Source: a virus | Virus record (IMG/VR): IMGVR_UViG_3300005529_000045 | Location: 1-55,436 of that record | Reading direction: 5' to 3' (one strand) | Length of the DNA stretch: 55,436 bases | Shown here: one piece after another, positions 37,905 to 46,457 of the stretch | How the letters are laid out: every line of letters begins with the position of its first letter | Position numbering within the stretch: the stretch's first letter is position 1 | Notes under the pieces: model-generated | The model's database searches: none | Told to the model about the DNA's origin: nothing | Seen by the model: the letters and a program-made list of their open reading frames with translations, nothing else | Position numbers and translations under genes: made by a program

Positions 37905-38390
37905 ATGTTGAAACGGCTTCTCGGAGCGGCCGGCCTCGCGTGGCTGCTGGGCACGGCAGCGGCGCTCGCAGCGCCGACGCCGAATTCCGCGATCATGCCG
38001 CAGACGCCGAAAGAGGCGCTGGGAACCGTCACCAACGCCTCGGGCACGACCCCGCAGACGCTCTATGCGGCCGGGACGAACGGCAGCAAGGTGGTCGGTA
38101 TCAGCTGCTCCAATACCGACACGTCGAGCTATACGCTGCAGCTCTTCCTGCGCACCGCCGCGACGAACTACGTCCTGACCTCGGCGACAATCGCCGTTTC
38201 GGCCGGCAATGTCGCCGCGACGGCGCCCCTCGCGCTGTTGAGCAGCTCGACGATCCCGGGGATTGCGACCGATGCAGCGGGGCAGCCCTATCTCTATCTC
38301 AATTCCGGCGACAGCCTGATGATCGGGACGACGGTGACCGTCACATCGGGCAAGCAGATCGCCTGCGAAGCGACGATCGGCGACTTCTGA
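37905..38390 (+). CDS. Exported fibre-like protein 1, 161 aa
   Basis: A clear Sec signal peptide is present: MLKRLLGAAGLAWLLGTAAA with cleavage expected after LAA (about residue 23). The mature part is beta-rich (TLYAAGTNGSKVVGISCSNT; LQLFLRTAATNYVLTSATIA) with two cysteines that could pair in the periplasm. It is the first of four adjacent genes with signal peptides. Either these proteins are exported or the leaders have another use in assembly. The stop overlaps the next ATG. Confidence 0.7.
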   Translation: MLKRLLGAAGLAWLLGTAAALAAPTPNSAIMPQTPKEALGTVTNASGTTPQTLYAAGTNGSKVVGISCSNTDTSSYTLQLFLRTAATNYVLTSATIAVSAGNVAATAPLALLSSSTIPGIATDAAGQPYLYLNSGDSLMIGTTVTVTSGKQIACEATIGDF

Positions 38391-39679
38391 TGCGCCGTTT
38401 CGGGTTGAACGCCGTCGCATTCGCGGCGGCGATGCTGGCGGCCGCCCCGGTCCTGGCACAGATGCCGGGGGCGACGGAGCCGCGACCGCGGCTTGTCCCT
38501 GGAGGGGTGCTGACCTCGCCGGTGTTGAGCGGCACCGTCAAGTTCTCCGGCATCACCGGCTCGACGCAATGCCTCCAGGCGAATTCGAGCGGCGTCGTCT
38601 CGGGTTCCGGGGGGTCCTGCGGCGGAACGCCGGCGGGGTCGACCGGCGCGATCCAGTACAACACCGGCAGCGCCTTTGGGGGCGCCGTCGTCTCCGGCCT
38701 GGTTAAGGGCAACGGGACGAGCGCGCCGAGCGCGGCGACATCGGGCACCGATTACGCTCCCGCCACGAGCGGCAGCGCGATCCTGAAGGGCAACGGATCG
38801 GGAGGATTTTCGAGCGCCGCATCGGGGACGGACTACGCCCCGGCCACAAGTGGCAGCGCGATCTTAAAAGGCAACGGCTCCGGCGGGTTTTCCAGCGCCG
38901 CCAGCGGAACCGACTACGCACCCGCGACGAGCGGGTCGTCGATCCTGAAGGGAAATGGCTCAGGCGGTTTTTCCAACGCCGCATCGGGCACCGACTATGC
39001 CCCCGCAACAAGCGGAAGCGCGATCCTCAAGGGCAATGGGTCCGGCGGGTTTTCCAACGCCGCGAGCGGCACCGACTATGCACCCGCCACGAGCGGTTCT
39101 GCCATCCTGAAAGGCAATGGCTCAGGCGGGTTTTCGAGTGCCGCGAGCGGTACTGATTATGCGCCGGCGACCTCCGGCTCTGCGATCCTGAAAGGCAACG
39201 GTAGCGGCGGCTTCTCCAGCGCCGTGAGCGGCACCGACTACGCCGCAGCGCCCCTGATGGCAGTGTTGTCGAGCGACGCACCGGGCTTCACCAGTAACAC
39301 GACACTCGGGACAGTCGGTTTGTCGGCCTCGCTCGTCGCCGGCAAGACCTATGTGTGCGACGCGACCCTCCTGGTGTCATCGAGCTCCGGCGGAGCTCAG
39401 GCCGAGCTCGCGACGAGCGACACGCTGACCACGACCGCGATCGGCTATGTCGTCAACCTCTTCGTCAACACGGCGTCGTCGTCCAAGTTTTCGACGGTCC
39501 AGTCAGCGCTCGCGAGCGCCGTCGGCGTCACGGCGCAGGTCAATTCGATCGAGATACACGCCGGCATCGTCGTCAACGCGGCCGGCACCCTCCAGGTTGA
39601 GGCCGCCCAAAATTCATCGAATGCGGCGACCACGACAATCAAGGCGGGGTCGCAACTGAAGTGCCAGCCGACAAGCTGA
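38390..39679 (+). CDS. Exported fibre-like protein 2 with 27-residue repeats, 429 aa
   Basis: Signal peptide MRRFGLNAVAFAAAMLAAAP ending VLA-Q (about residue 24). A linker (GAIQYNTGSAFGGAVVSGLV) leads into six tandem copies of a 27-residue unit, SGTDYAPATSGSAILKGNGS plus GGFSSAA, then a partial seventh. The C-terminal 150 residues are a beta-rich head (GKTYVCDATLLVSSSSGGAQ; VNSIEIHAGIVVNAAGTLQV). The repeats probably make a trimeric beta-helical or collagen-like shaft. The first and last parts have ordinary fibre character, but a phage fibre with a signal peptide is unusual. Confidence 0.72.
   Translation: MRRFGLNAVAFAAAMLAAAPVLAQMPGATEPRPRLVPGGVLTSPVLSGTVKFSGITGSTQCLQANSSGVVSGSGGSCGGTPAGSTGAIQYNTGSAFGGAVVSGLVKGNGTSAPSAATSGTDYAPATSGSAILKGNGSGGFSSAASGTDYAPATSGSAILKGNGSGGFSSAASGTDYAPATSGSSILKGNGSGGFSNAASGTDYAPATSGSAILKGNGSGGFSNAASGTDYAPATSGSAILKGNGSGGFSSAASGTDYAPATSGSAILKGNGSGGFSSAVSGTDYAAAPLMAVLSSDAPGFTSNTTLGTVGLSASLVAGKTYVCDATLLVSSSSGGAQAELATSDTLTTTAIGYVVNLFVNTASSSKFSTVQSALASAVGVTAQVNSIEIHAGIVVNAAGTLQVEAAQNSSNAATTTIKAGSQLKCQPTS
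38741..39226 (+). repeat. Six tandem 81-bp coding repeats
   Basis: Six in-frame copies of an 81-bp unit (27 codons) encode nearly identical protein, while third positions differ freely between copies (for example TCG against AGC for Ser). The copies are therefore old and kept by selection on the protein, not recent slippage products. Confidence 0.9.
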
Positions 39680-39696
39680 GCGGAGACACCTGATCG

Positions 39697-42600
39697 ATGC
39701 GATGGCTGTTTAAGGCGGCGCTCGGCGCCGCAGCGGTTGCGGCTGCCTGGGTCCCGGCTGCCTATGCGGGGTCAGGCAATTGCGGGCAGGCGTTTGTCGC
39801 GCCCTCGCAATCGTCGGTGTCCCCTGCTGCGGGCAACGACGGCACGACTTATTCGCCGGCGAGCGTCTCCGGCTCATCCCTGACCGTCAACCTGCCGACC
39901 ATCGGCACCGTGGCGGTCGGCTGGACTGTCTGCGCGACGAGCGATGCAAACAAGGCTTCGGTGCTGAGCGCGCCGCTGCTCGCGGCCCCAGGTGCGCCGA
40001 CGCTCGGCACGGCAAACGGCGGCACGCTCACCTCGCGCACCGAATATTACAAGGTCACCTATGTAAACCTCGCCGGCGAGACGCTCGCATCGAGCGAGGC
40101 GTCGGTGGCGGTCGGGGCCAACCAGGTGGCGACACTTGCCTCGCCCGGCAGTCTCGGCAATGCGACCGGCTACAACGTCTATGCCGCATCGAGTTCGGGC
40201 GCGGAGACGAAGCAGAATGCGTCCCCGATCGCGCTCAACAATAACTGGACGGAGCCGACGAGCGGGCTTGTTTCTGGCGCTTCCCCGCCCGGCACCGGGA
40301 CGGCACCATCCGCTTACATCCTCGGCGGGGGGCAATCCCTTGCCACCCTGACAGTCGGCCAGGGCGGCAATTACCAGTTCGCGCAGCTCCTGGCCGATGG
40401 CACAAATTACCGCGTGACCAGTGCCTATTTGCAGACCCTGGCGACAAATGGCGCGAGCCCTGTCTTCCCGGCGCGATGGGTCTACCCCGGCGGCCCCGGC
40501 TACCAGGCGACCCAGAACGACAACGGCAACGTCATCTCTTCGGCGCTGACTTCGGGCGGACTCACGGTCACGTTGCCGTCGGCATCCTCGATCGCTGCGG
40601 GGTGGTCCGTCGGCTTGGCCGCCGACGCCAATATGCCGCTAACAGTGCAGACCGGCGGCGCGGCCACGATCCGGCTGCAGGGCGGCAGCACGGTGTCGAG
40701 CTGGAAAATCTCGAATTCCAGCTACTTCCTGACGCAACTGCAATTCGACGGCGCGACCTTCCGCGTGCAGGGGCAGCAGGGCTTATCCTCCGCGGTACGG
40801 ACGATTACCGGGACGGCGTCGGACACGCTGCTGTCGACCGACGCCACGGTCCACTGGGCCGATCCAACCCGCACGACGAACGCGACGGAGACGCTGCCGG
40901 CCTGTCCCTCGGGAATCGACCAGAACCAGCGCACGATCAGCGACGATGTGGGCATCGCCGGCACCTACCTGATCGCGCTTACCGCACCTTCCGGCACGAC
41001 GATCAATAAGCAGCCCGTCTTCTACTTGAATTGGAACGGTGGCTCGGTCACGATCCAGTGCGACGGGGTCTCCAACTACACAGTCTCGAACACAAACCTC
41101 GGCACCGCGAACGTTACCTCGGTCGCACAGCCGAGCGTCGGCCCCAATAGCACCGACGCCGTGACGATGATCGGCCTCGGTAACGGCAACACGCCGACGC
41201 GCGCGAGTCTGTCGGACCTGCAATCACCTCTGTCCCGTACGGCGTGGGGCCTCTATACCGCGACGATCTCCAAGGCCTTTGTCCCGAGCTATTACCCCCA
41301 GCCGATCGACGCCGCAAACGCCGACGTGCTCAATGTCTGCACGTTTGCGAGCCTCACCTTGTCGGGTGCGGTCAGCGGCACGAGCGCCACCTTTACGACC
41401 GCGAGCCAGTACCCGACCGGGGTTTACAACGCGACGCTCGGCGGCGGCACGAGCTACGGCACAATCCAGCTTACCCGCGGCAGCACGGCCGGGACGTTCG
41501 CGGCGAGCGAATCGATCCCCGCCGGGACCGCAATCCGCCTGACGCCGGTCGGTCCGGCTACGGTGCAGATCAACGGCGCGACGAGCGCGTCCACCTCGGC
41601 GGCCTTGGCATCGCCGAACACGATGCCGAGTGGCACCTACGATGTGTCGGGCGAGGGAATAACCGCCGGCACGACGATGACCGTGACCAATGGCAGCGCC
41701 ACGGTGACGTTCTCCTCGGCTCAGACGCTCGCCAACAGCGCCGACCTTCGTTATGCCGACCTCGCCTGCATTTTCGATGTAAGCGGGATCGGCTACGTCG
41801 AACCCTACCGAATTCAGGCATCGCAGAACAACGTGACGCTCGATTTCGGCGACACGTCGAGCCTCATCGGGAATTACACAACCTATGCCGGCGAAATGCT
41901 GGCGATCGACACCGGCGAGACCGCCTCGATCGTGCGCCTCGGCGCGGGGCTCTATGGCGTTACCGCCGTCTCCTCGCCGACCGCGGAAATCGGTTCGCGC
42001 CCGGCGGTTGCGGTCACGACGACCCCATTCTCCGCCCCCGCCGGCGGGGCGAATATGACCTACAGCAACAACACCGGCGGCAACAATACGATCTATTTGC
42101 AAGGCCAGGACCTCAACAAGCCTTATTTCTACTGGTCGTTTTCCGCCTATACGACGCTCGACCCGGGCGCCAACGGCACGATCTATGGTCTCGCGCAAGG
42201 GCAGACCAAGACCCTCGCCAAGTACCAGATGGCGGAAGTCATCCAGATATCGCCGGGCGGCGTCTATTACGTGATGCCGTTCGAGCCGGCGCCGCTCGAC
42301 CCCGTATGGGGAACCACGTCTCCGGCGGTCGAGACGACGACCAGCACCTCATACGTCATGGCGGGTTTAGCGCAGTCCTTTACACCGGGGAAAACCGGTC
42401 GCATCGCGCTCAAGCTGCAAACGGCACTGAAGACCGATACGAGCGGCGATGGGTGTTCAATCCAATGGGTTTATGGGACCGGCGCCGCGCCGAGCAACGG
42501 CGGGTCGGTGACGGGCACCGTGATCGGTCAGCCTGTCACGTACGATGCGATGGCGACTGCTTTGAAGGGATATCCGGTTGCTGTTGAGGCGCTGATTACC

Positions 42601-42711
42601 TCCGGTCTGACGCTCGGCACGACCTATTGGGCGGATGTGCAAATCAAGACCGTGACGGGAGGCACCTGCTCGATCAACACCAATTCCGTCATGATCCGGG
42701 AGAGCAATTGA
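39697..42711 (+). CDS. Large exported fibre/spike-like protein, 1004 aa
   Basis: Signal peptide MRWLFKAALGAAAVAAAWVP ending AYA-G (about residue 24). The mature protein is long and beta-rich with repeated Thr/Ser/Gly stretches (GTLTSRTEYYKVTYVNLAGE; SLTVNLPTIGTVAVGWTVCA). Two related segments contain NGNTPTRASLSDLQ- and VSGTSATFTTA-type sequences like fibre modules. The carboxyl end (GKTGRIALKLQTALKTDTSG) looks like a small carbohydrate-binding-type domain. It may be a receptor-binding spike or an exported surface protein. No enzyme motif is evident. Confidence 0.72.
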   Translation: MRWLFKAALGAAAVAAAWVPAAYAGSGNCGQAFVAPSQSSVSPAAGNDGTTYSPASVSGSSLTVNLPTIGTVAVGWTVCATSDANKASVLSAPLLAAPGAPTLGTANGGTLTSRTEYYKVTYVNLAGETLASSEASVAVGANQVATLASPGSLGNATGYNVYAASSSGAETKQNASPIALNNNWTEPTSGLVSGASPPGTGTAPSAYILGGGQSLATLTVGQGGNYQFAQLLADGTNYRVTSAYLQTLATNGASPVFPARWVYPGGPGYQATQNDNGNVISSALTSGGLTVTLPSASSIAAGWSVGLAADANMPLTVQTGGAATIRLQGGSTVSSWKISNSSYFLTQLQFDGATFRVQGQQGLSSAVRTITGTASDTLLSTDATVHWADPTRTTNATETLPACPSGIDQNQRTISDDVGIAGTYLIALTAPSGTTINKQPVFYLNWNGGSVTIQCDGVSNYTVSNTNLGTANVTSVAQPSVGPNSTDAVTMIGLGNGNTPTRASLSDLQSPLSRTAWGLYTATISKAFVPSYYPQPIDAANADVLNVCTFASLTLSGAVSGTSATFTTASQYPTGVYNATLGGGTSYGTIQLTRGSTAGTFAASESIPAGTAIRLTPVGPATVQINGATSASTSAALASPNTMPSGTYDVSGEGITAGTTMTVTNGSATVTFSSAQTLANSADLRYADLACIFDVSGIGYVEPYRIQASQNNVTLDFGDTSSLIGNYTTYAGEMLAIDTGETASIVRLGAGLYGVTAVSSPTAEIGSRPAVAVTTTPFSAPAGGANMTYSNNTGGNNTIYLQGQDLNKPYFYWSFSAYTTLDPGANGTIYGLAQGQTKTLAKYQMAEVIQISPGGVYYVMPFEPAPLDPVWGTTSPAVETTTSTSYVMAGLAQSFTPGKTGRIALKLQTALKTDTSGDGCSIQWVYGTGAAPSNGGSVTGTVIGQPVTYDAMATALKGYPVAVEALITSGLTLGTTYWADVQIKTVTGGTCSINTNSVMIRESN

Positions 42712-43829
42712 TGCGGCGCGCAATTCTCGGGTTGCTGCTGGACGCCTTGTGTCTTACGGGCGTCCATGCGGCGGAGCCGCTCTATGGCATCCCGCGGCGG
42801 GTGTACGACGCCCGGGTCATGCTGCTGGGGTATTCGATCCCGGAATACATGGTCGCGGCACCGGCACTGACCGCCCTTAAAAATGGCATCATCTCGGGGT
42901 CGGTCTCCCCCGTGGTGCGATCCGCCGAGGTCATCAACAATGCGGTCAGCGGCTCCTTCGCTTGCGGCGAAAACGGCGCGATCCTGTCGGGCCAGTCAAA
43001 CTACTGGGCGCTTTACAATGGCGGTTCCCCGACGGCCGGTCCCTATCTGACCAGCGCCTTGAGCGAGATTGCCGCTCGGCTCGCCACCAGCGTGACCCAC
43101 CCGACGCCCGACCCTCCAACGGCATTCCTGGCGGGCCTTGGCGGGGAGGACGCGCGCTACTATCACCAGATCGGGTCGCAGGTCGCGACGCAATACACTG
43201 TGTGCATGGAATATATCATCGCGCAGGTGGAGGCGGCGCTCGGCGGATCGGGGCCGGTGCCGTTCTATTTCGACGTGATCCAGCGCTACGGGGCCAACAT
43301 TAGCACCGATGGCAGCTTCGGCGGCCTCGATGCGATCCGGGCGCAGCAGCTGACCAACGTCATGGCCTATGCCAACGTATACCCGCTGCCGGAAGTCTAC
43401 GATTACGGGATGATTTCGACCTCCGGACACCCGGACCTGAATTTTCAGGCGTCCTGGGGCTCCCGGTGGGCGGCCGCCATTGCCAAGCACCAATATGGCG
43501 GTACGAACAGCTTTCTCGGGCCGACGATCTCAACCTGCACGTCGTCGGGATCGACGATCAGCGTCGCGATCGCGCCGGAAAGCGGCGACACTCTGGCGAC
43601 GCCGAGCTCTGCTTTAGGGCCATGGGGCTTCGCGTTTTACGACGGGACAACCCCGCTCAACGCGACCTGGATCGGCTGGAACGGCAACACCGCACAGTGG
43701 AATGCCGGCGAGTCGAACGTCGCGGCGCTGCATTGCAAATACATCAGCGACTGGGGACCGGGCTTTGATCCGACCCGCGTCGTTTCGGGGGTGACATCGA
43801 CGATGCCGCTCCGCCAGAAGCAATTCTGA
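42711..43829 (+). CDS. Exported SGNH/GDSL-esterase-like protein, 372 aa
   Basis: Signal peptide MRRAILGLLLDALCLTGVHA, cleavage before AEPLYG. The mature part shows VMLLGYSIPEYMVAAPALTA early. Later come GLGGEDARYYHQIGSQVATQ and a C-terminal GHPDLNFQASWGSRWAAAIA, which has the position and look of block V (Asp-x-x-His-like) of SGNH hydrolases and sialate O-acetylesterase-type fibres. The catalytic Ser is not certain. If active, it would remove acetyl or similar groups from a surface glycan. A small beta domain follows at the end. Confidence 0.6.
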   Translation: MRRAILGLLLDALCLTGVHAAEPLYGIPRRVYDARVMLLGYSIPEYMVAAPALTALKNGIISGSVSPVVRSAEVINNAVSGSFACGENGAILSGQSNYWALYNGGSPTAGPYLTSALSEIAARLATSVTHPTPDPPTAFLAGLGGEDARYYHQIGSQVATQYTVCMEYIIAQVEAALGGSGPVPFYFDVIQRYGANISTDGSFGGLDAIRAQQLTNVMAYANVYPLPEVYDYGMISTSGHPDLNFQASWGSRWAAAIAKHQYGGTNSFLGPTISTCTSSGSTISVAIAPESGDTLATPSSALGPWGFAFYDGTTPLNATWIGWNGNTAQWNAGESNVAALHCKYISDWGPGFDPTRVVSGVTSTMPLRQKQF

Positions 43830-44377
43830 TGAGCGGCAATCCCTCGGAAATCGCCGCGCTCGTCGCAGATCTCCGCAGCCAGCTGGCTGCCGCAAAGGCG
43901 GCGCAGAGCGAGGTGGAGGCCGAGCGGGACCGCTTGCGCCACGCGAATACGGATTTATCGCGGCAGCTGGACGATGCCCGCAGGGTGCCGCCCCCGGCAC
44001 AGACCAATGCGGCTCTCGATACCGCGCGAGCCGAGGTCGATCGGCTGCGCGCCCAGGTTGCCGATTTGTCGGACCGGATCGGCCGTCAGCCCTCTCCCGA
44101 TGCGGCGCTCCAGGCCCGCATCGTCGAATTGGAAGCGCTCTGTCTCGCCGATCCGCCGGCGGGGAGCGGCATTGTCAAGGTTCAGCGCTACATGACCAGC
44201 GACGGGCGCAAGCACAAATTGCTGCCGGATGCGCAGCACCACGCGGCGAAACTCGGGATCATGGCCGATCTTGGTCTCGATGAGCGCACCGCCGAGGGAC
44301 TGATTGCGCGCAAGGATCGGCTGGCCGCACATCTTGCGATGCTGGCAGATCCTACTGCGGCGGCGGCTGGGGGATAG
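43829..44377 (+). CDS. Coiled-coil protein, 182 aa
   Basis: Starts MSGNPSEIAALVADLRSQLA. Residues about 5-55 and 65-105 form strong coiled coils (AAAKAAQSEVEAERDRLRHA). The C-terminal half is globular: KVQRYMTSDGRKHKLLPDAQ, LGIMADLGLDERTAEGLIAR. It overlaps the end of the esterase-like gene by one base. It may be a fibre-assembly chaperone or a lysis-region accessory protein. There is no signal peptide, in contrast to the four preceding genes. Confidence 0.62.
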   Translation: MSGNPSEIAALVADLRSQLAAAKAAQSEVEAERDRLRHANTDLSRQLDDARRVPPPAQTNAALDTARAEVDRLRAQVADLSDRIGRQPSPDAALQARIVELEALCLADPPAGSGIVKVQRYMTSDGRKHKLLPDAQHHAAKLGIMADLGLDERTAEGLIARKDRLAAHLAMLADPTAAAAGG

Positions 44378-44380
44378 CGC

Positions 44381-44716
44381 ATGCCGGACGAAGACGGCGG
44401 CCTCCTGAAGACTGCCCGCTACGTGCCCGAGGTGCATCTCGGGCACCTACTGCAGATAGCGGCGACGGTAGCGGCAGCCGTGGGTACGGCCGGCGGTATC
44501 TATTTCGGGATCATCGCCCACCTCGCCGACAACGATCGCCGCATCGCGGTGCATGACCAGCGGCTTGTGGCGGTCGAGGCCTATGTCACCCGCGTCGACG
44601 ACGCGGAAAAAACCTTGGCGAATTCGACGGCCGCGAAACTCGACTCGATCCAATCCTCGCTGGCCGATCTGCGGGTGCTCGTCGCGGGGCTGGGCCATGA
44701 CGCGCCGCGCCGTTGA
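44381..44716 (+). CDS. Inner-membrane spanin-like protein (Rz-like), 111 aa
   Basis: MPDEDGGLLKTARYVPEVHL precedes one transmembrane segment (about residues 22-46, LQIAATVAAAVGTAGGIYFG). A charged helical part follows (LADNDRRIAVHDQRLVAVEA; KTLANSTAAKLDSIQSSLAD). The next gene, a lipoprotein, starts inside its last 20 bases in another frame, the hallmark nested layout of Rz/Rz1 spanins. The pair would join inner and outer membranes at the end of lysis. The assignment rests on topology and overlap. Confidence 0.68.
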   Translation: MPDEDGGLLKTARYVPEVHLGHLLQIAATVAAAVGTAGGIYFGIIAHLADNDRRIAVHDQRLVAVEAYVTRVDDAEKTLANSTAAKLDSIQSSLADLRVLVAGLGHDAPRR

Positions 44717-44978
44717 ACTCCTGCTGCTGACGCTCGGCGTCGCGTCCTGCGCCGTATTGCAGGGACCGGCGCCGGCGCAGATCCCGGCGTCATTGGTCGT
44801 GCCCCCGAGGGACCATTACCGGACGGAACCGCGGCCGGCGCGGCATGACCGGCCAAAGCCCGCCGCCCGATCCGATGACATCAGCGACCGGCAGGCCGTA
44901 ATCGACCAGCAGCTCGACGCGATCAGCGCACAAATCAAAGAAATCCGGGACCGGCTGAAGCCGCCGCAAGACCAATAA
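44697..44978 (+). CDS. Outer-membrane spanin-like lipoprotein (Rz1-like), 93 aa
   Basis: MTRRAVELLLLTLGVASC is a lipoprotein signal with lipobox V-A-S-C (about residues 15-18). The mature part is Pro-rich (GPAPAQIPASLVVPPRDHYR), as is usual for o-spanins, then helical with Asp/Arg (ISDRQAVIDQQLDAISAQIK). Its start lies inside the preceding membrane gene. Partnership with that gene in outer-membrane disruption is inferred. Confidence 0.68.
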   Translation: MTRRAVELLLLTLGVASCAVLQGPAPAQIPASLVVPPRDHYRTEPRPARHDRPKPAARSDDISDRQAVIDQQLDAISAQIKEIRDRLKPPQDQ

Positions 44979-45047
44979 ATTCGTCGCCCACGATTTAAGC
45001 GCAAAGGACAGCGCCACTGCGGCGCCTCGCCACTCAGGAGAGATTTG

Positions 45048-45842
45048 ATGACGGCAATTATCGGCTTCGACGCCGATCAAGACTGCTCGCGTGTTGCGGC
45101 CCTCCTGAAAGAACGGGGCGGCGGCTTCATTGCCCGATACCTGAAAAACCTCAGCCTCGCCGAGGCGGGAGCGATCCTGCACGCAGGGCTCGAGATCCTG
45201 CTGATCTTCGAGACGACGGCCGAGCGGGCGTTGGACGGCGCCGGGGCCGGTGCAGCGGATGGTGCCAAAGCGCGGAATATGGCGGCGGCGCTCGGCGCAC
45301 CGCAGGGCGTCGCGATCGTCGCAACCGTCGATTTCGACGCGACCGAGGCGCAGGAGCCGACCGTCCTCACCTATCTCCGCGGGTTCAAGGCCGGGCTCGC
45401 CGGCCAGGCGAAGCTGATGGTCTACGCCAATGGCGCGATCTGCGCCGCGGCGCTTGATGGCAGGGTTGCCGATTACACCTGGCTCGCCGGCGGCTCCGGC
45501 ATGCGCGGCACGCAGGCATTCAAGGCATCGGGCCGCGCCACGATCATCCAGGATGTCGGGGACAAGCGCGGCCTCGACCTCGGCATCTCGATCGACAGCG
45601 ACGTGGCCTACACCGAGGATTTCGGCGGCTGGTCGCTGACGCCGGCGGCATCGGTGGCGTCCCCGCCTCCAGCCGCATCGACGATCGCAATCCCGGCCGC
45701 CCGTGACCTCCAGGCCGCCCTTGTCGCAGAGGGGCGCGACCTCGGCAACAGCGGTCCCAACGGCGACGGCGTCGATGACGATTGGGGTCCGCTCAGCCAA
45801 GCCGCGCTCGCGGCCCATTACGGCGCGCGATCGAGCGCCTGA
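45048..45842 (+). CDS. Endolysin, DUF1906-type glycoside-hydrolase-like
   Basis: This 264-aa protein starts MTAIIGFDADQDCSRVAALL. The first 200 residues form a TIM-barrel-like domain of the DUF1906 (Rv2525c-like) group: FIARYLKNLSLAEAGAILHA, ILLIFETTAERALD, VAIVATVDFDAT with the acidic residues of the active site, and LMVYANGAICAAAL. After a Pro/Ala linker a short peptidoglycan-binding-like unit follows (ARDLQAALVAEGRDLGNSGP; DDDWGPLSQAALAAHYG). It is expected to cut the cell wall for lysis. It lacks a signal peptide, so the holin must release it. Confidence 0.85.
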   Translation: MTAIIGFDADQDCSRVAALLKERGGGFIARYLKNLSLAEAGAILHAGLEILLIFETTAERALDGAGAGAADGAKARNMAAALGAPQGVAIVATVDFDATEAQEPTVLTYLRGFKAGLAGQAKLMVYANGAICAAALDGRVADYTWLAGGSGMRGTQAFKASGRATIIQDVGDKRGLDLGISIDSDVAYTEDFGGWSLTPAASVASPPPAASTIAIPAARDLQAALVAEGRDLGNSGPNGDGVDDDWGPLSQAALAAHYGARSSA

Positions 45843-45917
45843 CGCACTTTCCATCTCTCGGCGTTGCCGGTCTCTCAGGGGCCGGGAGCCATTCCACCTC
45901 AATCCGCAGGGGTAACC

Positions 45918-46349
45918 ATGCCCATCGATATCTCGCCCGTCGTCAATGCGGGCATCCTCCTCGCCATGGCGGCCGTGTCCGCCTATGGCGTGCCGCTGCT
46001 GCGCAAGGCCGGCGAAAAGGCCGGGATCGACCTCTCGGTCGCAAAGCAGCAGGCCCTGCAACAGGCCCTCGACAAGGCCTGCCAGGCGGGCGCTGTCGCG
46101 ATGGAAAGCGAGGCGGCACAAAAAGGCTGGGACCACATCGATGTGCGCAACGGCGCAACCTCGGTGGCGCTCTCCTACCTCGTCCAGCGCTTCCCCGACA
46201 CGTTGAAGCTGGCCGGCGTCGAGGACGTGAATGCTCCCGGCGCGCTTGCGAGCTTGCGCCAGGCGATCCAGCGCACCTTGCCGACGGCGATGGCGCCGAT
46301 CGCCGCGTCGCCGGCGACGACCAACGGCCCGCCCGCCGCCGCCGCATAG
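45918..46349 (+). CDS. Holin, LLH-type
   Basis: MPIDISPVVNAGILLAMAAV begins a protein with one N-terminal transmembrane segment (residues about 8-27). A helical tail follows (AKQQALQQALDKACQAGAVA; GWDHIDVRNGATSVALSYLV, then QRFPDTLKLAGV). That is the pattern of the LLH-family phage holins of alphaproteobacteria. Its length, 143 aa, is normal. It should control the timing of membrane opening. The start at 45918 follows GCAGGGG, a reasonable ribosome site. Confidence 0.8.
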   Translation: MPIDISPVVNAGILLAMAAVSAYGVPLLRKAGEKAGIDLSVAKQQALQQALDKACQAGAVAMESEAAQKGWDHIDVRNGATSVALSYLVQRFPDTLKLAGVEDVNAPGALASLRQAIQRTLPTAMAPIAASPATTNGPPAAAA

Positions 46350-46356
46350 CCGTCGG

Positions 46357-46398
46357 TGTTCATTTTTGCCGCCTCAAACGTGGTGGAGAAAATGAACA
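46357..46398. repeat. Inverted repeat with 10-bp arms
   Basis: TGTTCATTTT (46357-46366) and AAAATGAACA (46389-46398) are exact inverted repeats 22 bp apart, in the 108-bp gap between the holin and lipoprotein genes. This may be an RNA hairpin or a protein site. There is no U-tract in the right position for a simple terminator. Confidence 0.6.
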
Positions 46399-46457
46399 TC
46401 CCGTACTGAACTTCCGGGGCCGGGTCACCGGCCTCTCATCCCGAAAGGACATCATTG

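Noticed and set aside
35645-38047. 800-codon minus-strand open frame
   Set aside because: It lies opposite the large tail-tip gene and others, is Arg-rich with no domain pattern, and is explained by high GC with few stop codons. The same holds for 19435-21000, 17104-18360 and 41224-42198 on the minus strand.
38741-39226. CRISPR-like array
   Set aside because: The regular 81-bp units are in-frame protein repeats with synonymous differences and no unique spacers.
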